A DNA stretch of 64,000 nt from Methylobrevis albus (GCF_015904235.1 NZ_JADZLT010000042.1:62001-126000), one strand, 5' to 3'. Counted from the first letter of the stretch, positions 17,513 to 25,868 are shown. Notes: generated by a model from the letters alone, not told the origin. Program-made: numbers and translations.

Positions 17513-19297
17513 CTAGCGGATCCGGTCGGCGGGCGTCGCGGCGCCGGCGCCGGACACGGCCTCCGCGGCGAGCTCGAAGGTGAGCTTCCAGCGCAGGCCG
17601 GCGGGGTCGTAGTCGAGGTCGACGGTGCCACCCACCGCGCGGGCCACGGTGCGCTCGACGACGATGCGGCCGAAACCGCGCCGGGTCGGCTTCTCGACCG
17701 GCGGGCCGTCGCTCTCGATCCAGCGCATCACGACGAGGTTGGCGCCGGCGGCGGCGGGCGTCACCGTCCAGTCGATGTCGACGCGGCCGTGCGGCGTCGA
17801 CAGCGCGCCGTACTTCGCGGCGTTGGTGGCGAGTTCGTGCAGGGCGAGGCCGATGTTCTGGATCATCTCGATCGGCAGCGTCAGCGGCGGGCCGTCGATG
17901 AAGATCTGCTTGCCGATCAGGTCGAGACAGTGGCCGAGCTGCGAGCGGACGAGGTCGCCGATCCGCGCGCCCGACCAGCCCTCGTTGACGAGCAGCGAAT
18001 GGGCGGCGCCGAGCGCCTCGAGCCGGGCCTCGAAGCGGGCGACGAAGTCGTCCTTGCTGCTGGCGCTCGCCGCGGTCTGCCGCGCCATCGCCTGCACCAC
18101 GGCGAGGGTGTTCTTCGAGCGGTGGGCGAGTTCGCGCATCAGCAGGCGGATGTGCTGCTCGCGGCGGCGGCGGTCGGTGACGTCGACGCCGACGGAGGTG
18201 ATGCCGTCGATGCGTCCTTCGGCGTCGAACATCGGCTCGAGGTGAAGGTCGAGCCAGGTGTCACCGCCCTCGCGGCCGGGCACGTTGATCTCGATGGTCG
18301 CCGCCTCGCCGGTCTCGACGACGCCGAGTTTTGCCGCGACGAGCCGGCTGAGCTGCGGCTCGGGCACGAAGTCGGCGTCGCTCTTGCCGATCAGGCTGGA
18401 CGGATCGCCGCCATTGGCTGCGTTGCGGACCCAGCGGTAGCGCAGGTCGCGGTCCTGGCTGGCGACGACGATGCGCGAGCCGCGCAGCGCGGTCTCGAGC
18501 CGCATGGAGGCGTCGGCGAGTTCGGCGCTGGCGCTGTCGAAACGCCGGGCGAGTTCGTCCTTCGCCGCCTCGAAGCCGTCCGCGAGGCGGCGCTGGGTCG
18601 CGACCTCCGCGGCAAGGCGGCGGTGCGCGCCGAGCAGGGCGATCAGCGAGACGAGGAGGGCGAGGCCCGCGATGGCAAAGCCGATCAGCACGGTGTTGCG
18701 CGCGCCGACCTCGCCCATCGAGACGTCATCGAGCCGTTCCTGCAGGCGGCGCTGCTGCTGGGCGACGAAGGTCTCGCTCTCGGTGCGCAGCGCGTCCATC
18801 AGCGCCTTGCCGCGGCCGCTGCCGACGGCCCGGGCGACGGCGGCGCGGTCGCCGGTGCGGACCAGCGCGACGGTCTGTTCGAGTTCGGCGAGCTTTGCCT
18901 CGACGAGGGTTCCGATCCGGCCGGCCTGGGCGCGGTTCTGCGGGTCGTCGCGGACCTGGGCGGAGAGCGAGGCGACGAGGTCGGGCAAGTCGCGGCGGGC
19001 CGCGAGATAGGGCGCGAGGTAGCGTTCGTTGCCGGTGATGATCAGGCCGCGCTGGCCGGTCTCGGCATCGAGCATGCGGAGCACGATGCTGTTCGCCGCG
19101 GTGATCGACGCCTGGGTGCCGGCGACCAGCGTCCGGCGCGCCTCCAGCCCGTTCCACTGCACGGCGAGCAGCGCACCGAACAGGGCGAGCACGACGACGA
19201 GGCAGCCGATGGGGGCTGCAACGCGCAGGACGCCGCCGTCGAGGCGCGCGGGCGCCGTCTCAGCCATCGCCGTCCGGTCTTGCGGCCGTCGCAGCAT
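17513..19297 (-). CDS. Membrane sensor histidine kinase, CHASE3-PAS-HWE type
   Basis: About 594 residues. An N-terminal membrane segment (AAPIGCLVVVLALFGALLAV) is followed by a CHASE3-like periplasmic domain (DAETGQRGLIITGNERYL). A second membrane segment (IGFAIAGLALLVSLIALLGA) leads to a coiled coil, a PAS domain (RYRWVRNAAN ... GREGGDTWLDLHLEPMF) and the kinase core. The H-box is MRELAHRSKNTLAVVQAMAR; the HWE-type ATPase domain is intact, with LALHELATNAAKYGAL, RWIESDGPP and GFGRIVVE. HWE kinases commonly feed PhyR-type stress signalling in alphaproteobacteria, and this gene lies 1.4 kb from the phyR cluster. The start is uncertain: ATG at 19297 or 19267, or TTG at 19390 with GGGAG in front. 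Confidence 0.9.
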   Translation of the reverse strand: MLRRPQDRTAMAETAPARLDGGVLRVAAPIGCLVVVLALFGALLAVQWNGLEARRTLVAGTQASITAANSIVLRMLDAETGQRGLIITGNERYLAPYLAARRDLPDLVASLSAQVRDDPQNRAQAGRIGTLVEAKLAELEQTVALVRTGDRAAVARAVGSGRGKALMDALRTESETFVAQQQRRLQERLDDVSMGEVGARNTVLIGFAIAGLALLVSLIALLGAHRRLAAEVATQRRLADGFEAAKDELARRFDSASAELADASMRLETALRGSRIVVASQDRDLRYRWVRNAANGGDPSSLIGKSDADFVPEPQLSRLVAAKLGVVETGEAATIEINVPGREGGDTWLDLHLEPMFDAEGRIDGITSVGVDVTDRRRREQHIRLLMRELAHRSKNTLAVVQAMARQTAASASSKDDFVARFEARLEALGAAHSLLVNEGWSGARIGDLVRSQLGHCLDLIGKQIFIDGPPLTLPIEMIQNIGLALHELATNAAKYGALSTPHGRVDIDWTVTPAAAGANLVVMRWIESDGPPVEKPTRRGFGRIVVERTVARAVGGTVDLDYDPAGLRWKLTFELAAEAVSGAGAATPADRIR

Positions 19298-19539
19298 CGC
19301 GGTGAGTGCGCCGAGCGGCGAACGTCCGGCCTCGGCACGGTCGCCGAGCGACCCTTCGGCCGACTGTCGTTCTTGAGGCGCCCCGATCAATGCTCCCGAC
19401 CTTTTGCAGCGTTGGCCAAATCCGTAGCGCGAAGCGCGACCCGGTCAGCCTCGAAGGCAACAATAGGATGGCGACAGGACGGCGGACCACGTCATTTCAC
19501 ATGTGATACGAATTTTAAGCCGGCGGTCGTCGTGCCGCT

Positions 19540-19564
19540 GGAACAATCGGGGGCGCCGGAAGTT
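19540..19564 (+). promoter_or_regulatory. Candidate EcfG-type promoter for the DUF883-like gene
   Basis: GGAAC at 19540-19544, 16 bases, then AGTT at 19561-19564; the EcfG consensus is GGAAC-N16/17-CGTT. Three of four -10 bases match. It lies about 155 bases before the GTG start at 19718, in the divergent region shared with the HWE kinase gene. Confidence 0.5.
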
Positions 19565-19717
19565 CATCGCCAAGAGCCGGAAATCATTGCCGACGCGCAA
19601 TCGGCGGCTCGTTCCAGGACAGTTTTCGGGATGGTCGGATGCAGTGCAGAGGCTTCCGGGCCAGGCTAACCGCCGCAGCGCGTCGTTCGTCATCCCCCAA
19701 TCTAGGAGGACACTCAC

Positions 19718-20098
19718 GTGGTTCGCAAGACCGATCCCACCACCGGCATCGAGGTTGAAGTGCCCGATATGCTCACCAACGACGAACTCAGCGCCCAGGT
19801 CGACCGCCTGCGCAAGGACATTTCCAACATTTCCAAGACGATCGCATCGCTCGTCGAATCGAAGGGTGAAGCCATGGCCAGCAACATCGGCGCGCGTGTC
19901 GACGCCGCCACCGCGCAGGCCAGCGAACTCGCGTCCGCCTCGGCCGCGAAGATCGTCGCCGCTTCGGATGCCGCCCGCGACGCTTCCGACCGGGCGCTCG
20001 ACGCGCTCGCCGAGGAAGTCCGCCAGCATCCGCTGCGTACTCTCGGGATCTCGCTCGGCGTCGGCCTGGTGCTCGGCCTCATGTCGCGCTCGAAGTAA
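19718..20098 (+). CDS. DUF883/ElaB-like membrane-anchored stress protein
   Basis: A 126-residue protein. A long amphipathic helical region (about 25-95, rich in Ala/Ser/Asp/Glu) is followed by a C-terminal Gly-rich membrane anchor, LRTLGISLGVGLVLGLMSRS, as in ElaB/YqjD/DUF883 proteins, which are stress- or stationary-phase-induced and often ribosome-associated. The start is GTG at 19718, fixed by a strong AGGAGG at 19704-19709. The next gene begins five bases after its stop, so they form an operon. A candidate EcfG promoter upstream makes it a likely member of the general stress regulon. Confidence 0.8.
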   Translation: MVRKTDPTTGIEVEVPDMLTNDELSAQVDRLRKDISNISKTIASLVESKGEAMASNIGARVDAATAQASELASASAAKIVAASDAARDASDRALDALAEEVRQHPLRTLGISLGVGLVLGLMSRSK

Positions 20099-20103
20099 CG
20101 ACT

Positions 20104-20502
20104 ATGGGTGCGATACTCAGAGGTCTCGCCCTGGCCAGCGGGGGTGCGCTGATCAAGCGCGCCCTCGTCGGCGTCCTGTTCCAGATCGCGGCGGGCTTCT
20201 TCGTCCTGCTCGCCTTCCTCTTCGCGCTGCTTGCCGGCTACCAGGCGCTGATCCCGGAAGTCGGGCCGGTCTATGCGGCCCTGATCGTCGCGGGTGGCCT
20301 GCTGCTCGTCGCACTGCTGATCCGGCTCTCGTTCGCCATCTACCGCTGGCGCCAGCAGCGGCGCTCCCGCGCCTTCGCGGCGATGGCGACTCCGGTCGCC
20401 GTGGCCGCGGCCCCGGCGATGGCGACCAACATGACCAAGCTGCCGGTGCTGATCGCCGTCGGCGTCCTCGCCACCGGCTATATCCTCGCCCGGCGCAGCT
20501 GA
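20104..20502 (+). CDS. Small membrane protein, partner of the DUF883-like protein
   Basis: A 132-residue protein with two strong membrane segments (about 21-46 and 58-80), a basic stretch (IYRWRQQRRSRAF), and a third weaker hydrophobic segment at the C-terminus (LPVLIAVGVLATGYILARR). It resembles the phage-holin-family/DUF1469-type membrane proteins often encoded next to ElaB/DUF883 genes. Its function is unknown; it probably acts with its partner at the inner membrane under stress. It is translated five bases after the previous stop and ends at a perfect bidirectional terminator. Confidence 0.72.
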   Translation: MGAILRGLALASGGALIKRALVGVLFQIAAGFFVLLAFLFALLAGYQALIPEVGPVYAALIVAGGLLLVALLIRLSFAIYRWRQQRRSRAFAAMATPVAVAAAPAMATNMTKLPVLIAVGVLATGYILARRS

Positions 20503-20589
20503 CGTTTCGGCGGGTAGAGCCTCCGCCGTCTCTCTCGCCGGCCTTCCTCCGGCCGGCGATCGCCATGCCTGCGGTGCCCGCCAAAAAAC

Positions 20590-20625
20590 AAAGGCCGCCG
20601 ACCGGAATTCCGGTCGGCGGCCTTT
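20590..20625. terminator. Perfect 36-base palindromic bidirectional terminator
   Basis: Positions 20590-20625 are a perfect inverted repeat (18 bases per arm, with AATT at the centre) flanked by an A-rich stretch on the left (20583-20588) and a T-run on the right (20623-20627). It can therefore act as an intrinsic terminator for both converging units: the DUF883-like operon on plus and phyR on minus. Confidence 0.92.
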
Positions 20626-20656
20626 TTCGTTCGGTGGGCTTGCCCGGTCGCCGCGA

Positions 20657-21439
20657 TCAGGCGGCGTCCTTGCGGGCCGAGCTGTCGTTGAAGAACAGCG
20701 CTTGGCTGATCACGGCGCGCAGCGTGTTGGTCTGGAACGGCTTGGTGATCAGGAAGGCCGGCTCGGGCTTCGAGCCGGTGAGCAGGCGCTCGGGGTAGGC
20801 GGTGATGAAGATCACCGGGATCTCGATGTTCGCGAGGATGTCGTTCACCGCATCGAGGCCCGAGCTGCCGTCGGCGAGCTGGATGTCGGCGAGCACGAGG
20901 CCCGGCCGGCGCTTCGCCACGGCGGCCAGCGCCTCCTTGTGGGTGCGGGCGATGTCGATGACCGTGTGGCCGAGACCTTCGACGAGGGATTCGAGGTCCA
21001 TCGCGATGATCGGCTCGTCCTCGATGATCAGCACCTCGGTCGCGACCTGCTCGGCGATCTCGCGGGCGGCGGTATCGGAGAGTTCCGCGAAGGTGGCGGC
21101 GTCGACGCCCATCACGGCCGCGGCGTCTTCGGGCTGGAAGCTCTCGACCGTCGTCAGCAGGAAGGCCTGGCGCGAGCGCGGCGTCAGCGTCTCGAGGCGG
21201 CTTTCGCCGTCGCCGCTCGGGGCGAGGTTGTTCACCGGCGTGTCGTTCCAGATGCGCAGGAACAGGTGATAGAGCGCGACCCGCGGCTCGAGATGCGTCG
21301 GCAGCACGTCCCGGTTGGCGACGATCGCCTCGAGGGACGCCACGACATAGGCATCACCGCTCGTCTGGTTGCCGCACAGCGCGCGGGCGAAGCGTCTCAG
21401 GAAGGGCAGATGCGGTCCGAGCTGGTCGGTCATCGTCAT
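20657..21439 (-). CDS. phyR: PhyR, anti-anti-sigma response regulator of the general stress response
   Basis: A 260-residue protein with the defining inverted architecture. An EcfG-like domain without DNA-binding capacity comes first (about 8-125: LGPHLPFLRRFARALCGNQ, LTPRSRQAFLLTTVE), followed by a C-terminal receiver domain (about 135-250). The receiver has the acidic pocket E140/D141, the phosphorylatable D185 (LVLADIQLAD) and K233 (ITKPF). When phosphorylated it sequesters NepR and frees EcfG. The ATG at 21439 is preferred over 21433 because GGAG is ten bases upstream. It is divergent from nepR-ecfG, with an EcfG-type promoter in front (21583-21607). Confidence 0.97.
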   Translation of the reverse strand: MTMTDQLGPHLPFLRRFARALCGNQTSGDAYVVASLEAIVANRDVLPTHLEPRVALYHLFLRIWNDTPVNNLAPSGDGESRLETLTPRSRQAFLLTTVESFQPEDAAAVMGVDAATFAELSDTAAREIAEQVATEVLIIEDEPIIAMDLESLVEGLGHTVIDIARTHKEALAAVAKRRPGLVLADIQLADGSSGLDAVNDILANIEIPVIFITAYPERLLTGSKPEPAFLITKPFQTNTLRAVISQALFFNDSSARKDAA

Positions 21440-21582
21440 TTCAGAACGTCTCCGAGGGAACTTTAGGTCGCCGGCGGTCGTTCAATCCGCCGACGACGTC
21501 TGCCTTCCGCTTGCCGTCCGCACCGGCCAGGGGGCCAGCCGGACGTCCCGTCGGAAGATGGACGCGGGATAACGACAGTCTA

Positions 21583-21607
21583 AACCGGGCATGCCGAAAA
21601 AAGTTCC
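21583..21607 (-). promoter_or_regulatory. EcfG-type promoter of phyR
   Basis: On the minus strand, GGAAC (complement of 21603-21607) is followed after 16 bases by GGTT (complement of 21583-21586). This is one base from the CGTT of the EcfG consensus, about 145 bases before the phyR start. It implies autoregulation of the cascade. Confidence 0.7.
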
Positions 21608-21616
21608 GCGCTCGAT

Positions 21617-21641
21617 GGAACATTTTCGGAAAGGATGCATT
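21617..21641 (+). promoter_or_regulatory. Candidate EcfG-type promoter of nepR-ecfG
   Basis: GGAAC at 21617-21621 is followed after 16 bases by CATT (21638-21641), a weaker -10. It is arranged back-to-back with the phyR promoter, ten bases away, and 62 bases before the nepR start. Position favours it more than sequence does. Confidence 0.45.
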
Positions 21642-21702
21642 TCCGTCGTCGGGTGGTCGAGGTGCGGTCAGCCGTGAGCTGCCGGCATGCATGGAGTTGG
21701 AA

Positions 21703-21927
21703 ATGTCGAAGTCAGAGGGCGAGGGTAAGCGGCGCCAGCCGGCCCTTCCCGCCGATGCACAGCATGTGATCGGCGAAAAGTTGAAGGCCATGTATGACGA
21801 AGTGGTGCGTCAGCCTGTTCCCGACCGTTTCGCGCAGCTCCTCGCAGAACTCGATGGTGCCGCCGCCGGCAACACCGCCTCCGGCAAGTCCTCCGAGAAC
21901 GGACTTTCCGAAGGCGGCGCACAATGA
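21703..21927 (+). CDS. nepR: NepR, anti-sigma factor of EcfG
   Basis: A 74-residue protein with the conserved NepR core, IGEKLKAMYDEVVRQPVPDR then FAQLLAELD, forming the two helices that clamp the sigma factor. The flanks are disordered and polar. In unstressed cells it holds EcfG inactive; phosphorylated PhyR mimics the sigma factor and draws it away. The ATG at 21703 has GGAG six bases upstream; an in-frame ATG at 21691 is possible and would add four residues. Its stop overlaps the ecfG start (ATGA at 21924), pointing to translational coupling and balanced synthesis. Confidence 0.95.
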   Translation: MSKSEGEGKRRQPALPADAQHVIGEKLKAMYDEVVRQPVPDRFAQLLAELDGAAAGNTASGKSSENGLSEGGAQ

Positions 21928-22502
21928 CGGCGCCCGCCACTCCCTCGACGAACTTCCGCGACGGCCTGCTCGCTGAAATCCCCAGCCTGCGCGCCTTTGC
22001 GATCTCGCTCTGCGGCAAGCTCGACCGCGCCGACGACCTCGTCCAGGAGACCCTGATGAAGGCCTGGGCGGCGAACGCCAGTTTCACCGAGGGCACCAAT
22101 CTCCGCGCCTGGCTCTTCACGATCCTGCGCAACGTCTATTTCAGCCAGCTGCGCCGCACGCGCCGCGAGGTCGAAGACGCCGACGGCAAGCATGCGGCCA
22201 CGCTTTCGGTGGTCGGCGAGCAGCACGCCCGGCTCGATCTCGGTGATTTCAAGGAAGCGCTCGCCAAGCTGCCGCCCGACCAGCGCGAAGTTCTCACCCT
22301 GATCGGGGCCTCGGGCTTCTCCTACGAGGAGGCGGCGGAAATCTGCGGCGTTCCGGTGGGAACGATCAAGAGCCGGCTCAATCGTGCGCGCGCCCGCCTC
22401 ACCGCGCTGCTTGCGATCGAGCATGTCTCCGAGATCGGCCCTGACGCAACGACGCTCGCTGCGACTGGACCGGCGATCGCCGGGAGGCTCGCCCGAGCCT
22501 GA
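21924..22502 (+). CDS. ecfG: EcfG, ECF sigma factor of the general stress response
   Basis: A 192-residue ECF sigma factor (ECF15 group). Region 2 is at about 12-80 (AIPSLRAFAISLC-like start, DDLVQETLMKAW, LRAWLFTILRN). Region 4 is at about 115-170 (LPPDQREVLTLIGASGFSYE, EICGVPVGTIKSRLNRAR). It directs RNA polymerase to GGAAC-N16/17-CGTT promoters, several of which occur within 4 kb. It is translated from the ATGA overlap with nepR. About 25 residues follow region 4, with no extra domain. Confidence 0.95.
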   Translation: MTAPATPSTNFRDGLLAEIPSLRAFAISLCGKLDRADDLVQETLMKAWAANASFTEGTNLRAWLFTILRNVYFSQLRRTRREVEDADGKHAATLSVVGEQHARLDLGDFKEALAKLPPDQREVLTLIGASGFSYEEAAEICGVPVGTIKSRLNRARARLTALLAIEHVSEIGPDATTLAATGPAIAGRLARA

Positions 22503-22549
22503 CAGCCGGCCGCGCGTTCCGCGGTCCTCCAGTCGAGTCATCCCGCGCC

Positions 22550-24205
22550 GTGTTTTCGTCGCTCCGCAGCCGCATCCTGCTCATCCTGCTCATCGCGATC
22601 ATCCCGCCGGTCCTCGTGATCGCGGCGATCGCCTGGGACAGCTATGGGTCGGCGCGGGCGGCGAAACTCTCGTCGCTGTCGCATGACGCGGAACTGCTCG
22701 CCTCCCGGATGGACGCCGTGCCGCTCGGGGCATCGCGGCTCGCGATGACGATTTCGGAACTGACGGCGCTCGCCGGAACCGATTCCGAGACCTGCGGCCG
22801 CAACCTCGGCGTCCTGATCGACAACTACCCCGGGTATGACAGCATCGCCGTCTACGATGGCGGCACCCGGCTGTGCGACGTGCACCGCCGCTCGGCCGCC
22901 CCGGCGACGAGCTTTGCCCCGATCGCCACCATCGACGATCTCGCCGAAGGCGAAGTGCGCACTAAGATCGTGCAGAGCGGAGCCGAGGGCGGGGTGTTCT
23001 GGCTCGCCGCGCGGGCGGAGGACTCGCGGCGCTCGGTGGCGGTCACCATGAGCCGGTCCTACCTCGCCGAACTGCTCGACGTCTACCGCGTGTTCCCGTC
23101 GAGCCGGGCCGTGCTGGTCGACGGCCAGTCGTCGCCGATCGTGATGGGGCGGACGTCACCGGAGCCCGGGATGTGGCCGGCCGACCTGCCGCTCGAGGTC
23201 GGCATCGGCCTGCGTACGGCCCGGTTCGCCGGCAACGCCTACATCTTTACGATCTACAAGCTGCGCTCCTTCGATGTCTGGCTGGTGACGGCCAACCTCG
23301 AGACCGACATCCTCGCCGAGCCGCGCCAGCAGCTTCTCGTCAGCGCGGTCGCGCCGATGCTGATGCTGCTGACCGCGCTGTTCGCGATCTGGCTCGGCCT
23401 CAACGGGGCGGTGCTGCGCTGGGTGCTGGCGCTGCAGGAGGCGAACCGCAGCCATGCCCGCGACGGCGGACCGACCAGCACGAGCGTCGATCCGCGCGCG
23501 CCGCGCGAGTTCCTGGACATCGCCGCCTCCTTCGACACGCTGACCGGCGAACTCGCCAAGCGCAACGCCGACCTCGAGCGCGAGATCACCGAGAAGCGCA
23601 ACTACCTGCGCGAGCTGCATCACCGGGTGAAGAACAATCTGCAGGTGATCGCCTCGCTGCTCGCGCTGCAGAAGCGGGCGCTCTCGCCCGAGCATCGCCA
23701 GATCCTGCGCTTTCCCGAGGACCGGGTGAACGCGATGTCGGCGGTCTACCGCACGACCTACGCGGATTCCGAAACCGGCGCGGTGCAGATCGGGCCAATG
23801 ATCCGGGAGGTGATCCACCGCCTGCAGGACGTCGCCGGGGCGAGCCGCAACGCCTTCGAGCTCACCGTCGAGGGCGAGGGGCGCCGCGTCGCGCTCGACA
23901 CGGCGGTGCCGATCGCGATGCTGATGGCCGAGATCCTGCCCGACTATCTCGACGCGGCGGTGCACAGCGGCGTTCCGGTCTCGGTGCGCTGCATCGGCGA
24001 TGCGGCGGGGCTGGCGATCGAGATCGTCGGCGATCCCGGGGTGCAGCCGCGCTCGTTCAAGCTGTCACGGCGCTTCGTCGAGGCATATCTGCGCCAGCTC
24101 GGCGCGACGCTGACGGAGACGGAACCCGGCCGGGTCAGCATCGTCTGTCCGCTCGACGCCGAGGCGGACAAGCCGCGGCTGGTGAAGATCGGCGGCGTCG
24201 TCTGA
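22550..24205 (+). CDS. HisKA_2-type sensor kinase homologue with degenerate ATPase domain (candidate PhyK or PhyP-like regulator of PhyR)
   Basis: A 551-residue protein starting with GTG 47 bases after ecfG. The N-terminal membrane segment (ILLILLIAIIPPVLVIAAIAW) and a second at about 262-285 enclose a ~230-residue periplasmic sensor region of dCACHE-like size. The dimerisation/H-box is intact: RELHHRVKNNLQVIASLLAL, with H357/H358. The ATP-binding domain is not. The N-box reads AMLMAEILPDYLDAAV, where active relatives have NELVTNALKHA: the key Asn is replaced by Asp. The G2-type Gly motif is lost as well (FKLSRRFV). It may have lost kinase activity and act as a PhyR phosphatase, as proposed for Sphingomonas PhyP, or use another kinase. 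Its position makes a role on PhyR very likely. Confidence 0.85.
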   Translation: MFSSLRSRILLILLIAIIPPVLVIAAIAWDSYGSARAAKLSSLSHDAELLASRMDAVPLGASRLAMTISELTALAGTDSETCGRNLGVLIDNYPGYDSIAVYDGGTRLCDVHRRSAAPATSFAPIATIDDLAEGEVRTKIVQSGAEGGVFWLAARAEDSRRSVAVTMSRSYLAELLDVYRVFPSSRAVLVDGQSSPIVMGRTSPEPGMWPADLPLEVGIGLRTARFAGNAYIFTIYKLRSFDVWLVTANLETDILAEPRQQLLVSAVAPMLMLLTALFAIWLGLNGAVLRWVLALQEANRSHARDGGPTSTSVDPRAPREFLDIAASFDTLTGELAKRNADLEREITEKRNYLRELHHRVKNNLQVIASLLALQKRALSPEHRQILRFPEDRVNAMSAVYRTTYADSETGAVQIGPMIREVIHRLQDVAGASRNAFELTVEGEGRRVALDTAVPIAMLMAEILPDYLDAAVHSGVPVSVRCIGDAAGLAIEIVGDPGVQPRSFKLSRRFVEAYLRQLGATLTETEPGRVSIVCPLDAEADKPRLVKIGGVV

Positions 24206-24227
24206 CGAGATAGGACGCACCGCCATC

Positions 24228-24253
24228 GGAACACCGCGGACGCGACCGGCGTT
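24228..24253 (+). promoter_or_regulatory. EcfG promoter of dps
   Basis: GGAAC at 24228-24232, a 17-base spacer, then CGTT at 24250-24253: a perfect match to the EcfG consensus, 75 bases before the dps start. It places dps in the general stress regulon. Confidence 0.82.
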
Positions 24254-24327
24254 GATGGCCTGAGACGACCCGACGGGTCGCCAGCCCATCCGCCGGATCG
24301 GTTTCGATCGGCGCCGAGGAGTTCCCC

Positions 24328-24840
24328 ATGGCCAAGTCCGCTTCCAACATCGCCCCGATCGACGCCGCCAAGACCGCCGGCGCCGGCATCGAGCCGGCCG
24401 CGCGTGCCGCCATCGCCGAGCAGCTGTCGGTGGTGCTCGAGGATACCTACAGCCTGCTGATCCGCACCCAGATCGTGCACTGGAACGTGCGCAGCCGCGC
24501 CTTCCTGTCGATCCACGAACTGACCGAGCAGCAGTACACGGCGCTGTTTGCCGCCGTCGACGTGATTGCGGAACGCATTCTGGCGCTCGGCTTCCACGTG
24601 CCCTCGAAGCAGGGCTCGGTGCTGTCGCCGAAGGGCATCAGCCTCGACCCGAAGGCGGACGCCGACGAGATGCTGGAGATCCTCGCCGCCGAGAACGAGG
24701 CCTGCGCCCGCACCGCGCGCGAGGTGGCCGAGGCGGCCGACGAGGCCGACGATCTGGTCACCGCCGACATGCTGACGGCCCGGCTCGCCGAACTCGAGAA
24801 GGCGGTGTGGATGCTGCGCGCCCACAAGACGCAGGGCTGA
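24328..24840 (+). CDS. dps: Dps-family ferritin-like DNA-protection protein
   Basis: A 170-residue four-helix protein. The ferroxidase-type signature QIVHWNVRSRAFLSIHELTE and the following TALFAAVDVIAERILALG match Dps, which stores iron, removes peroxide and coats DNA in starved or stressed cells. The first ~25 residues are a flexible Ala/Lys-containing tail that could bind DNA. GAGGAG lies just before the ATG. It is transcribed from its own perfect EcfG promoter behind the stress cluster. The Crp/Fnr gene converges from the other side. Confidence 0.92.
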   Translation: MAKSASNIAPIDAAKTAGAGIEPAARAAIAEQLSVVLEDTYSLLIRTQIVHWNVRSRAFLSIHELTEQQYTALFAAVDVIAERILALGFHVPSKQGSVLSPKGISLDPKADADEMLEILAAENEACARTAREVAEAADEADDLVTADMLTARLAELEKAVWMLRAHKTQG

Positions 24841-24907
24841 CGCCACCCGTCCGCCCGAACACTGCGATGCGTCGTGCTTCCCGCACGGCGCATTTTTCGT
24901 GTCCGGC

Positions 24908-25636
24908 TCAGATCAGCGGGCGCAGGCGGTCGTCGAGCGCGTCGAACTGCGACAGGCTTTCCAGCGCGTGCGGGTTCGGCAGCGTCACCATGCCGTCCGA
25001 CTGGCTGTAGAAGCCGAGGCGGCGCAGGCGGGCCATGGTCTTGTTGGTATGGACCAGCGACAGGCCGAGCGCGTCGGCGATGTGCTGCTGCGTCAGCGGT
25101 AAGGCGAAGCTGTTGCCCTCGGAGACGAGGCCGAGCCCGAGCAGTCGGCGGTAGAGGCCGACCAGCAACGCCGCGATGCGCTCGGCGGCGGCGCGGCGGC
25201 CGACGGTGGTGAGGTTCTCGTCGACATGGCTCTCCTCCCGCGCGCCGAGCCAGGTCACGTCGAACGCGAGCTCCGGCATGGTGCCGAACAGGTTCCAGAT
25301 GCGCTTGCGCGGCAGCACGCAGATCGAGACCGGCGTCAGCGCGATGACGCCGTAGAGCGGCACCTCCGACATCGCCGCCTGCAGGCCGATCAGGTCGCCG
25401 GGCAGCAGGAAGTGCAGGATCTGGCGGCGGCCGTCGGGCAGTTCCTTGTAGCGGTAGGCCCAGCCCGAATAGAGCGTGTAGAGCTCGGTATTCTCGGCGC
25501 CCGGAACGATGATCTCGGCCCCGGCCGGCAGGGCGAGGTGGGCCCGCTTCATGGCGTCGATATAGAGGATGTCTTCCTCGTCGAGCGGCTTGAACGCGCC
25601 GGTCCGGCGCAGCGCACATTCCGTGCAGCGGATCAT
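24908..25636 (-). CDS. Crp/Fnr-family transcriptional regulator
   Basis: A 242-residue protein with an N-terminal cyclic-nucleotide-binding-like beta roll (about 25-125; VPGAENTELYTLYSGWAYRY, LHFLLPGDLIGLQAAM). A C-terminal winged helix follows (about 170-230; PLTQQHIADALGLSLVHTNK, ARLRRLGF). It begins MIRCTECALRR; these two cysteines (C4, C7) are not the full four-cysteine set of oxygen-sensing Fnr, so an iron-sulfur cluster is unlikely. Rhizobiales have many such small regulators whose signals are unknown. It stands alone, convergent with dps, with a tandem repeat behind its start. Confidence 0.9.
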   Translation of the reverse strand: MIRCTECALRRTGAFKPLDEEDILYIDAMKRAHLALPAGAEIIVPGAENTELYTLYSGWAYRYKELPDGRRQILHFLLPGDLIGLQAAMSEVPLYGVIALTPVSICVLPRKRIWNLFGTMPELAFDVTWLGAREESHVDENLTTVGRRAAAERIAALLVGLYRRLLGLGLVSEGNSFALPLTQQHIADALGLSLVHTNKTMARLRRLGFYSQSDGMVTLPNPHALESLSQFDALDDRLRPLI

Positions 25637-25751
25637 CTTGCTGGGTTTCCGGGGTCTCGACAGTCGCGGCGATCATAGCGGCCCGGTCGCAGAAATCCAT
25701 CGCCGCGGGCGCGCGGTCAAGGGCGGTCACGGCTGCGGCTGCCCGTGCCGT

Positions 25752-25855
25752 GCTCCGCGCTCGCCTGCCATCCGCGCTCCGCGCTCGCCAGCCATCCGCG
25801 CTCCGCGCTTTCCTGCCATCCGCGCTCCGCGCTTGCCTGCCATGCGCGGCGGAAT
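25752..25855. repeat. 24-bp tandem repeat, about four copies
   Basis: GCTCCGCGCT recurs exactly every 24 bases at 25752, 25776, 25800 and 25824, each followed by a variant of CGCCTGCCATCC. The unit is a multiple of three, so both strands stay open; the minus strand would encode repeats of MAGERGAR in a 71-residue Arg/Gly-rich frame (25727-25942). I see no ribosome binding site or homology that makes this a gene. Such arrays are common in alphaproteobacterial intergenic DNA and are hypervariable in copy number. Confidence 0.88.
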
Positions 25856-25868
25856 AGTCCCCGCTGCG

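Noticed and set aside
16721..19669. A 982-codon plus-strand frame over ppa and the HWE kinase
   Set aside because: It covers two confidently identified genes and their intergenic gap, and the translation shows no recognisable domain.
25752..25855. Possible CRISPR array
   Set aside because: Repeats are contiguous with no unique spacers and the period is only 24 bases; no cas genes are present.
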